The notes below the pieces were generated by a model that was not told the origin of the DNA, searched no databases, and saw nothing but the letters and a program-made list of their open reading frames with translations. Below, piece by piece: positions 1 to 5,720 of a stretch of DNA of 5,720 nucleotides. The first letter of the stretch is position 1, and each line of letters opens with the position of its first letter. The translations under genes and the position numbers were made by a program. The stretch spans positions 1 through 5,720 of the forward strand of contig JABEUL010000002.1 of the NCBI GenBank assembly GCA_013044465.1. The letters run 5' to 3'. This stretch comes from Acidimicrobiales bacterium (lineage in GTDB: Bacteria > Actinomycetota > Acidimicrobiia > Acidimicrobiales > JABEUL01).

Positions 1-708
1 AGCAGCCTTTTTGGACTTGCCCTGACCTCCACCTAAATGTTCTCCTTGTACCCAGACTTCTGCGTAGTAATTTCGGTCGTGGTCTGGTGAATCAAAGGAA
101 ATTCGATAAAGTGGCGCATCTATTCCTTTGGTAGCTAGATACTCTTGTAATCTTGACTTAAAGTTGTAGCCACCAGGATTAAGCGACTCTCTTTCGATTA
201 AGTCACCTAAGAGTTCTAAAACGATAACTTCTGCAACTTCAAGTCCATTTTCGATATAAATGGCACCTATCACTGCCTCAAAAGCATCACCTAAAATTGA
301 ACTCTTCGATCTACCTTTTTCAAACTCACCTTGGCCCAATAAAAGTGCCTCTGGGATGGCCAATTTCTCGCTGATTGTCGAAAAAAGTGAAGTTGCCACA
401 ACTGCTGCCCGTAGTTTTGCCAGATCACCTTCAGCAAGTTCAGGGTATTTTTTATATATGTAATTGGCAACAATTATCGAAATGACAGAGTCACCTAAAA
501 ATTCCAGGCGTTCATTTGAAGGAAGTGACGGGTTTTCAGCACTAAAAGAGGAGTGCGTAAGAGCTACACGCAGCAATCCATCTCTGACGATTTTGCGCCC
601 CGCAAGTGGCGTGTTGCCAGAAAGTAAGATCTGCTCAATTCTTGCCGCTACGGTATCGGCCGATGTGGCTAAAGCTGTTATTTCAGGCTGCTCCAAGCTT
701 GGTGGCAA
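1..708 (-). CDS. rnc: Ribonuclease III, 3' end cut by the window edge
   Basis: Cytoplasmic endonuclease that cuts double-stranded RNA, including rRNA precursors and structured mRNAs. The reverse-strand translation shows the family signature NERLEFLGDS, followed by ILGDAFEAVIGAIY. Counted from the TTG at 708, the four metal-binding acidic residues are E66, D73, D141 and E144, all present. The double-stranded-RNA-binding domain begins near residue 182 (FKSRLQEYL) and breaks off at residue 236 within GKSKKAA, so only the last part of that domain is missing. There is no ATG or GTG between the in-frame stop TAG (715-717) and the conserved ALTH motif. The start must therefore be TTG at 708, which has a weak GGTAG 6 nt upstream, or TTG at 696. 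Either start overlaps the end of acpP (26 or 14 bp), which suggests co-transcription and translational coupling. Function is certain; the start is not. Confidence 0.95.
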   Translation of the reverse strand, partial: MPPSLEQPEITALATSADTVAARIEQILLSGNTPLAGRKIVRDGLLRVALTHSSFSAENPSLPSNERLEFLGDSVISIIVANYIYKKYPELAEGDLAKLRAAVVATSLFSTISEKLAIPEALLLGQGEFEKGRSKSSILGDAFEAVIGAIYIENGLEVAEVIVLELLGDLIERESLNPGGYNFKSRLQEYLATKGIDAPLYRISFDSPDHDRNYYAEVWVQGEHLGGGQGKSKKAA

Positions 709-976
709 TATAATCTACCGAATCACGCACCGTTAGGAGGTCTTCTAAATCCTCATCATCAATGCGAAATCCAGGCACAGTCTCGCCAAAAGCGTCTTCT
801 AGGGCCTCAACCAGCTCAATTAGTGCCAGGGAATCTGCTCCCAGGTCATCGGTGAAAGAAGCTCCTTCAAGCACCGTATCGGGGTCGATCTCTAAGATCT
901 CTCCTAGTTGTACCTGGATTGTCTTTAAAACGTCAGCTCTGGTTAGTTCGCCTTTTGCGCTACTTGCATCAGACAT
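683..976 (-). CDS. acpP: Acyl carrier protein
   Basis: Small acidic carrier that holds growing acyl chains as thioesters on a 4'-phosphopantetheine arm during type II fatty-acid synthesis in the cytoplasm. The product is 97 residues. The attachment serine is S49 in DDLGADSLALIELVEALE, the helix II region that binds partner enzymes, and helix I carries the usual EILEIDP. It is somewhat longer than the roughly 78-residue E. coli protein, with a polar N-terminal extension of about 10 residues and a GFRIDDEDLEDLLTVRDSVDYI C-terminal half. The ATG at 976 is chosen because AGAGAGG lies 7 nt upstream. The frame stays open to an ATG at 1045, but that extension is basic, unlike ACP, and would contain the binding site. 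It is the first gene of a unit with rnc. A specialised, non-fatty-acid carrier is possible but not indicated by the neighbours. Confidence 0.94.
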   Translation of the reverse strand: MSDASSAKGELTRADVLKTIQVQLGEILEIDPDTVLEGASFTDDLGADSLALIELVEALEDAFGETVPGFRIDDEDLEDLLTVRDSVDYIATKLGAA

Positions 977-983
977 ATTTGGT

Positions 984-990
984 CCTCTCT
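984..990 (-). promoter_or_regulatory. acpP ribosome binding site
   Basis: The reverse strand reads AGAGAGG, then a 7-nt spacer, then the acpP ATG. It is the only clear Shine-Dalgarno sequence before any gene start in this window, and it decides the acpP start at 976 over the in-frame ATG at 1045. Confidence 0.75.
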
Positions 991-1000
991 GGCAATTTTG

Positions 1001-1015
1001 ACCGGGAACTCCGGT
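1001..1015. repeat. Short inverted repeat in the divergent control region
   Basis: ACCGG-GAACT-CCGGT: perfect 5-bp arms around a 5-nt centre, lying between the acpP ribosome binding site and the candidate acpP promoter. It could be an operator for a dimeric regulator or a small hairpin in the acpP leader RNA. The arms are short enough to be chance, and I do not recognise a specific regulator site. Confidence 0.25.
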
Positions 1016-1050
1016 TTGTCTTAGTCTAGCTTTACTCCAGGTCACTAAAG

Positions 1051-1079
1051 AGTGAAGACAGAATCATGCGAAATGTCAA
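1051..1079 (-). promoter_or_regulatory. Candidate acpP-rnc promoter
   Basis: The reverse strand has a perfect TTGACA -35 box (1079-1074), a 17-nt spacer, then TTCACT (1056-1051) as a weak -10 (3 of 6 consensus matches). Initiation near 1044 would give an untranslated leader of roughly 68 nt before acpP. The -35 and spacing are good and the -10 is poor, so this remains a candidate. Confidence 0.35.
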
Positions 1080-1099
1080 CGCTGGGTCTCTAGCGGCAC

Positions 1100-1105
1100 T
1101 ATCGT
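1100..1105 (+). promoter_or_regulatory. Candidate -10 box for a leaderless smc transcript
   Basis: TATCGT fits the actinobacterial TANNNT -10 pattern and matches TATAAT at 4 of 6 positions. It ends 7 nt before the GTG start of smc at 1113, so transcription would begin at or next to the start codon. This agrees with the lack of any Shine-Dalgarno sequence before that GTG. No good -35 lies 16-18 nt upstream. Confidence 0.4.
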
Positions 1106-1112
1106 CTCAAAT

Positions 1113-4100
1113 GTGCATTTAAAATCTCTGGTTCTAAAAGGATTTAAGTCTTTTGCTGATACTACAAATATTGATTTCGAGCCTGGAGTCACAGTTGTGG
1201 TCGGTCCGAATGGCTCTGGGAAGTCAAACGTAGTAGATGCGGTGGCCTGGGTTTTAGGAGCTCAAGGCCCAAGAACGGTGAGGTCCGCCAAGATGGAGGA
1301 CGTTATTTTCGCAGGTAATGCAACTAGAGCTCCACTAGGGCGGGCTGAAGTTGTCTTGACTATTGATAATTCAAATAGGCAGCTTCCTATCGATTTCACC
1401 GAGGTAACTATAACTAGAACTCTTTGGCGTAGCGGGGAAAGTGAGTATGCAATAAATGGTGCTCCATGCAGGCTTTTGGATATTCAAGAGCTGTTAAGTG
1501 ACTCGGGAGTAGGAAGAAGCCAGCATGTCATTGTTGGACAAGGACAGATTGATTCAATTTTAAATGCCAGACCTGAGGAAAGGCGGCTTGTTATTGAAGA
1601 GGCTGCCGGAGTCTTAAAATATCGAAGACGCAGGGAAAAAGCCGAGCGGCGCCTAGAAGGCACGCAGGTAAATCTGGATCGACTCCAGGATCTCGTCAGA
1701 GAAGTTAGACGGCAAATTACTCCGCTTGAAAAACAGGCGGGAGCTGCAAGAAAACACTCTGAATACACTAGGGAACTAGCTTTACTGCGCCTTTTTTTAA
1801 GCGGCCAGGACCTTGTTTCGATCAGAGAGCGCATGGATCGAGATGGGCTAAGAAAAGTGCAGCTTGCAGAGTCGGAAATTACTCTTTTAGACCGGTTATC
1901 TCAGCTGGATGTGGCCTCAATCAACATGGAGAACGAGCTTTCATCTAGAAATGATGAAGATGCCTCCAACAAGCTTTCCAGTCTCTCCTCGCTACTTGTT
2001 AGAGCTGATGGCATTAGTTCGCTCATCTCTGAAAGACGTCGTCTAATATCATCCCAACTAAGTGCTGGAAGTGACCACGATTTAGTAGCATCCCTCGAAT
2101 CCGAGTCACTTCGTTTACACCACGAAATCGCAACTTTAGAAGAGGCTGAGATCGCTCTTGAACCCATGAGGATAGAACTCGATCGACTTAGAGCTTGGAA
2201 ACAAGAGATTGAGGAAAAATGCAACAGAGAAATTAGTGGTCATCATGATGAAGCTTTAAGTGATCCGACTCCTGAGCTAATAGAAACCCGAAGCGAGTTA
2301 GTCGCAACAAAGATTTCCCTAGAGAGAACCCAGGCCCGCCAAGAGGAACTTTCCCTTAGGCATGATTTTTTGTCGGGTCGATCTCACGAAGTAGCACTAG
2401 ATATTGATAGATCAAAACAGGAAATACAAGATATTGAACAGCGAGTAGCGGCATTTGACATAAGTCTTTCAAAAACGGTTTCAGAAATTGACAAAAGGGA
2501 AGTTAATGTTCAGAGATTAAGAGTTGAGATTTCTCGTATTGAAGCCCAAGTTCATAAGCTAGAAGCTCATATTTCGATCATGGAACGTTCCTTGGAAGAT
2601 ATGCGTACCGATACTGGTATATCTCAACTAAGAGAACTTAGTGGAGTCAAAGGTCTTTTAATCGAATCGTTAGAAATCGAAGAGGGCTTTGACTTTGCTT
2701 GGCAAGCAGTGGCCGCAAATCTTTTGAGCGGAATTACCACGTCTGGCATCCAGGCAGCTCTAAATACGTTGGAGAGAGCTAAAAGTGCTGGGTACAGATC
2801 ATTAGTATTACCTGCCATTGAAATTACTCGCCATAAAGAAAAATTAATTGACTCTGAGCTAGAGCCTCTGTCGAATCATGTTAATAGCAAGGATTATGAG
2901 GTTAAATCTGTAATAGATAGAGTATTGGAGAGCGTCTATGTAATTCCCAATGAACTTAACTCAATTCAAATTGAGAGTATGGCGAGTAACTATCCTGAAT
3001 GTACTTTTGTCAATCGTAAGGGCGACTGCTACTCTCCAACGGGATTTAAACTCGGTCCACTTACAAGTGAATTTTCTGAATCCAATGAATCGGCAAGATC
3101 AACCACACAAAACGCACTTGATTTAATGCAAGATGATTTAGAATCCAAAAGTCAAAAGTTAATCGAGACAAATCACCTACTTGAGCAAGACTTGGAAAAT
3201 ATTGCTAGCCTCAACACCACGAGGCGAGAAATTGAGGAATCGCTTAATCTTGCCAAGAGCAAAAAAACCGCCTTGGTTGATGTAATTTCAAGCCGAGAGT
3301 TTTCTCATTCTGAAATTATTGAAGAGATCAATCTTATTTCACTTCAACTGGACACAGTCACTTTGGAAGTAGCAAATCTGAAAGTTGAGCTTGCGGTAAA
3401 GGAACAATCAGTATCTGACCTTGAAATTCTCGTTGGGCAATTTCAAGACGAAGTTACAAAGCGCAATGAATTAGAGGCAGAACTATCATCCGCACGATAT
3501 AGATTCGAAGATCTTAGCCGTGAATTCGGTTTGCGCTCTGTTGAATTAGGGGAGCGTAAAAAACATTTAACAGGACGCCTATTAGAAGTTGAAGAAGGCT
3601 TACAGGCAAGATCTAAAGAGCGAGATGCGCTAAAAAGCAGAAGAGTAGCACTTGAGAGAGATGCACAGGGACTTGCATCATTGGCTGTCATGGTTGGATC
3701 AATTCGAGACCGGATAAGTGCAGAAACTAAAATGGCAGAAACTATAGTGAGCAAGGGTAGGGAGCGACTTTCAAATGCGGCTATGGAACTGGAAAATCTA
3801 CGCTCGAGCAAAAAGCTCGCAGAAGAACAGCTCCAACATGTCAGAGAGCAGCTCCAAAGAGTGGAGATCTCCCTTGCCGAATTTCACTTAAAAGAAACGC
3901 ATGTAATTGATCTCATTGACTCAGAACTTGGAGAAGATCCAAATACAGCTATTGAAACGCCCTGCCCACCCCTTCCTCCAGGAACAAAGCCAGAAGAGAG
4001 GGTAAAGTTTTTAGAACGAGAGCTTCGTCTAATGGGCCCAGTGAACGCATTAGCTTCTGAGGAACTAGAGACTTTATTGGAAAGACAGACATTTTTGGCC

Positions 4101-4646
4101 GAACAGCTTGAAGATGTCAGGAGTGCCAGAAGGGAACTCCATGGAGTTATTAGATCAATTGATGAAGAGATTGCGCACTCATTCGAAGCAGCATACCGTG
4201 ATGTAGCCGGGCACTTTTCAGAATTAGTTGAGGTTTTATTTCCGGGAGGATCGGGGTCGCTTGCCCTGACCGACCCCGATCATCTACTTGAAACCGGAAT
4301 TGAAATCGAAGCTAGACCAGCCGGGAGGACAATTAGGAAACTTTCCCTTCTCTCAGGTGGGGAGCGAACTTTAGTGGCAATGGCCTTCTTGTTTGCCGTA
4401 TTTAGGTCTCGACCATCTCCGTTTTATCTTATGGACGAAGTTGAAGCAGCACTAGATGATACCAATCTTTCAAGATTTCTCAATTTGCTGAATGAATTTC
4501 GTAGTTCTGCCCAGTTAATAGTGGTTAGTCACCAAAAGCGAACTATGGAAAGCGCTGATGCACTTTATGGCGTATCGATGCAGGCCGGCGGAGCGACAAA
4601 AGTAGTCTGTGAAAAGTTGGGCGATCGCACTCCCAAAGCATCCTAG
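1113..4646 (+). CDS. smc: Chromosome segregation ATPase SMC
   Basis: Structural maintenance of chromosomes protein. As a dimer with the kleisin ScpA and with ScpB (not in this window), it forms the condensin that loops and untangles replicated DNA. The product has 1177 residues, close to the usual 1150-1200. In order: N-terminal head with Walker A GPNGSGKSN (31-39), DNA-contacting arginine R57 in VRSAKMEDVIFAG, and Q-loop GQGQID (142-147); first coiled coil about 166-500; hinge about 505-655; second coiled coil about 665-945; a proline-rich break (P950-P956); C-terminal head with signature LSGGE (1080-1084), Walker B with D1108 and catalytic E1109, D-loop LDD (1114-1116) and H1140. All ATPase motifs are intact. 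GTG at 1113 is the only start after the in-frame stop at 1053-1055 and aligns with the family beginning M-LKSL-LKGFKSFAD. It has no Shine-Dalgarno sequence. ftsY follows after 9 nt. Confidence 0.97.
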   Translation: MHLKSLVLKGFKSFADTTNIDFEPGVTVVVGPNGSGKSNVVDAVAWVLGAQGPRTVRSAKMEDVIFAGNATRAPLGRAEVVLTIDNSNRQLPIDFTEVTITRTLWRSGESEYAINGAPCRLLDIQELLSDSGVGRSQHVIVGQGQIDSILNARPEERRLVIEEAAGVLKYRRRREKAERRLEGTQVNLDRLQDLVREVRRQITPLEKQAGAARKHSEYTRELALLRLFLSGQDLVSIRERMDRDGLRKVQLAESEITLLDRLSQLDVASINMENELSSRNDEDASNKLSSLSSLLVRADGISSLISERRRLISSQLSAGSDHDLVASLESESLRLHHEIATLEEAEIALEPMRIELDRLRAWKQEIEEKCNREISGHHDEALSDPTPELIETRSELVATKISLERTQARQEELSLRHDFLSGRSHEVALDIDRSKQEIQDIEQRVAAFDISLSKTVSEIDKREVNVQRLRVEISRIEAQVHKLEAHISIMERSLEDMRTDTGISQLRELSGVKGLLIESLEIEEGFDFAWQAVAANLLSGITTSGIQAALNTLERAKSAGYRSLVLPAIEITRHKEKLIDSELEPLSNHVNSKDYEVKSVIDRVLESVYVIPNELNSIQIESMASNYPECTFVNRKGDCYSPTGFKLGPLTSEFSESNESARSTTQNALDLMQDDLESKSQKLIETNHLLEQDLENIASLNTTRREIEESLNLAKSKKTALVDVISSREFSHSEIIEEINLISLQLDTVTLEVANLKVELAVKEQSVSDLEILVGQFQDEVTKRNELEAELSSARYRFEDLSREFGLRSVELGERKKHLTGRLLEVEEGLQARSKERDALKSRRVALERDAQGLASLAVMVGSIRDRISAETKMAETIVSKGRERLSNAAMELENLRSSKKLAEEQLQHVREQLQRVEISLAEFHLKETHVIDLIDSELGEDPNTAIETPCPPLPPGTKPEERVKFLERELRLMGPVNALASEELETLLERQTFLAEQLEDVRSARRELHGVIRSIDEEIAHSFEAAYRDVAGHFSELVEVLFPGGSGSLALTDPDHLLETGIEIEARPAGRTIRKLSLLSGGERTLVAMAFLFAVFRSRPSPFYLMDEVEAALDDTNLSRFLNLLNEFRSSAQLIVVSHQKRTMESADALYGVSMQAGGATKVVCEKLGDRTPKAS
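4249..4281. repeat. Perfect 11-bp inverted repeat inside smc
   Basis: GATCGGGGTCG (4249-4259) is followed after 11 nt by its exact reverse complement (4271-4281). The stretch is clearly richer in G+C than the surrounding gene. It encodes the GSGSLALTDPDH region of the SMC C-terminal head, a conserved protein segment, so the gene is not interrupted. No T-run follows on the forward strand, so a classical intrinsic terminator is unlikely. The repeat itself is certain; any function is not. Confidence 0.85.
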
Positions 4647-4655
4647 GCTATAGCT

Positions 4656-5720
4656 GTGTTAATAATCTTGATAGTCATAATCCTGGCCATAGTAATCCTG
4701 GCCGTTTTGGGCGGTTCTTTCCTTCTTAGTCAATCCAGGCGATCAACTAAGTCTCAAGAACTTCAAGACCAGCCAATACAGGAACCACTTCGCCAAACAA
4801 AGACCTCAACTGCAGTTGTTGAAGATGCTGAATTGGAACCCATTGCAGAAGAAGAGATTTCTGCACTAGATTGGACTCCTCCGAAACTAGAAGATCGACT
4901 CTCAAAGGCCAAAGGACTTTTTGGAGGATACCTTCCTAGTGTTTTGGGACGAGGAACAATACTGAACCAAAGTTGGGATGACCTTGAAGAGGCATTAGTT
5001 CTAGCCGACGTAGGCCTAATGGCCACAAATGCTATTCTTGAAAATCTCAAGATTGTTGTAAAACAACAGAAAATTAAAGAGCCAAATGAGCTAATCGCCG
5101 CTCTTAAAACAGAACTTGTTAGAAGATTGGAAGTAAATGACGTATCCACCGACCTAAGTTTTGGAAAAGGTGGACCGACAGTTTGGCTCTTTGTTGGTGT
5201 TAACGGCGTGGGCAAGACCACGACCATAGGAAAATTGGCGGCAAGAGAAGTTAAAGCCGGGAAAAAAGTCCTACTTGCTGCAGGAGATACATTCAGAGCC
5301 GCCGCATCAGAACAACTTGAGCATTGGGCAGAGAGAAGTGGGGCAGATATCACAAAAGGAAGCGAAGGAGCTGATCCATCGTCGGTAATTTTTGATGCTA
5401 TCGAAAAGGCTGCAGCTAGAAACTACGATTTAGTTCTAGCCGACACAGCAGGTAGATTGCACACTAAAGCCAATTTGATGGAAGAGCTTAAAAAGGTCAG
5501 AAGAGTCGCGAGCAAAGAACCAGGTCATCTTTGTGAAGTTTTGCTGGTATTAGATGCCACGACAGGGCAAAATGGCTTAATTCAAGCTAGTGAATTCAAA
5601 GAGGCGACTGATCTCACTGGGGTAGTACTAACTAAATTAGATGGAACGGCAAAGGGCGGAATTGCCATTGCAATTAGTGAATCACTAGGTATTCCAATCA
5701 AACTAATTGGCATTGGGGAA
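4656..5720 (+). CDS. ftsY: Signal recognition particle receptor FtsY, 3' end cut by the window edge
   Basis: Membrane-associated SRP GTPase that docks ribosome-nascent-chain-Ffh complexes at the Sec translocon. The visible 355 residues begin with a hydrophobic segment (about residues 2-25) followed by SQSRRSTK, a membrane anchor of the kind seen in actinobacterial FtsY. Next come a short acidic linker (about 45-72), the helical N domain (about 76-165) and the GTPase G domain: P-loop GVNGVGKTT (181-189), DTFRAAA (211-217), DTAGR (263-267) and TKLD (326-329). The sequence stops at LIGIGE, so only about 20-30 residues should be missing. GTG at 4656 is chosen because it begins the hydrophobic segment, with only AGG (4645-4647) 8 nt upstream. 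It lies 9 nt after, and in the same frame as, the smc stop, so the two are almost surely co-transcribed. TTG at 4668 is an alternative start. Confidence 0.96.
   Translation, partial: MLIILIVIILAIVILAVLGGSFLLSQSRRSTKSQELQDQPIQEPLRQTKTSTAVVEDAELEPIAEEEISALDWTPPKLEDRLSKAKGLFGGYLPSVLGRGTILNQSWDDLEEALVLADVGLMATNAILENLKIVVKQQKIKEPNELIAALKTELVRRLEVNDVSTDLSFGKGGPTVWLFVGVNGVGKTTTIGKLAAREVKAGKKVLLAAGDTFRAAASEQLEHWAERSGADITKGSEGADPSSVIFDAIEKAAARNYDLVLADTAGRLHTKANLMEELKKVRRVASKEPGHLCEVLLVLDATTGQNGLIQASEFKEATDLTGVVLTKLDGTAKGGIAIAISESLGIPIKLIGIGE
4674..4703 (+). repeat. 15-bp tandem duplication in the FtsY membrane segment
   Basis: Two adjacent 15-bp units (4674-4688 and 4689-4703) share the identical 11-base core TAATCCTGGCC. 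They encode VIILA followed by IVILA within the hydrophobic N-terminal segment of FtsY. An exact five-codon period suggests slippage or a small in-frame duplication that lengthened the membrane helix. Confidence 0.6.

Noticed and set aside
260..1001. Forward-strand open frames at 260-463, 464-736 and 762-1001
   Set aside because: They are antisense to rnc and acpP, whose reverse-strand translations carry all catalytic motifs; the forward products resemble no family I know.
998..1027. Forward promoter for smc: TTGACC, 18-nt spacer, TAGTCT
   Set aside because: The -35 is fair, but the -10 matches only 3 of 6 bases and it sits far from the smc start; the -10 box at 1100-1105 explains the start better.
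977..1045. N-terminal extension of acpP to an in-frame ATG at 1045
   Set aside because: The extension is basic and unlike any ACP, it would swallow the clear AGAGAGG ribosome site, and the ATG at 976 begins a normal ACP N-terminus.
1484..3811. Reverse-strand open frames within smc (1484-1834, 1901-2224, 2624-2818, 3443-3811)
   Set aside because: They are antisense to an uninterrupted, fully motif-bearing smc and have serine- and arginine-rich shadow composition.
3805..3819. Hairpin CGAGC-AAAAA-GCTCG in smc
   Set aside because: The 5-bp arms are short, the site is deep in coding sequence for a coiled coil, and no T-run follows; most likely chance.
4647..4655. Terminator between smc and ftsY
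   Set aside because: The gap is 9 nt with no stem and no T-run, so the genes are read as one unit.
4763..5353. 196-codon open frame on the reverse strand
   Set aside because: It lies entirely antisense to the well-supported ftsY and its translation is serine-rich low-information sequence, typical of a shadow frame.

Overview
The window holds a conserved housekeeping locus of four genes in two divergent pairs, with no mobile element, CRISPR array, tRNA or rRNA that I can see. The reverse strand carries acpP (acyl carrier protein) followed by rnc (ribonuclease III, running off the left edge). The forward strand carries smc (chromosome condensation ATPase, complete) followed by ftsY (signal recognition particle receptor, running off the right edge). 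The host is most likely an actinobacterium with moderately low G+C (mid-40s percent by eye). The smc-ftsY adjacency and an FtsY with an N-terminal membrane segment fit Actinobacteria. The wording of the SMC head (NARPEERR, then GVLKYRRRREKAERRLE) and of the ACP (DSLALIELVEALE, GFRIDDEDLEDL) resembles, from memory, Acidimicrobiia more than the classic high-G+C actinomycetes. An aquatic, genome-streamlined member is plausible. This placement is inference without a database search.

Layout: 1-708 (-) is rnc, missing its 3' end. Positions 683-976 (-) are acpP, whose end overlaps the rnc start. Positions 977-1112 form the only real intergenic region, a divergent control region with a strong acpP ribosome binding site, a perfect TTGACA box facing acpP, a short inverted repeat, and a TANNNT -10 box 7 nt before the smc start codon. 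Positions 1113-4646 (+) are smc. Positions 4656-5720 (+) are ftsY, starting 9 nt after the smc stop codon and in the same reading frame.

How the genes work together: acpP and rnc form a compact overlapping transcription unit (acyl-chain carrier for fatty-acid synthesis, and double-stranded RNA processing). smc and ftsY form the other unit (chromosome condensation and segregation, and co-translational membrane targeting). The pairs share a 136-bp control region, and their grouping is conserved housekeeping context rather than one pathway.

I found no undescribed system. The points worth a second look are small: a probably leaderless smc transcript, non-ATG starts in three of four genes, a perfect 11-bp inverted repeat inside the smc ATPase head, a divergent SMC hinge, and a 15-bp tandem duplication in the FtsY membrane segment.
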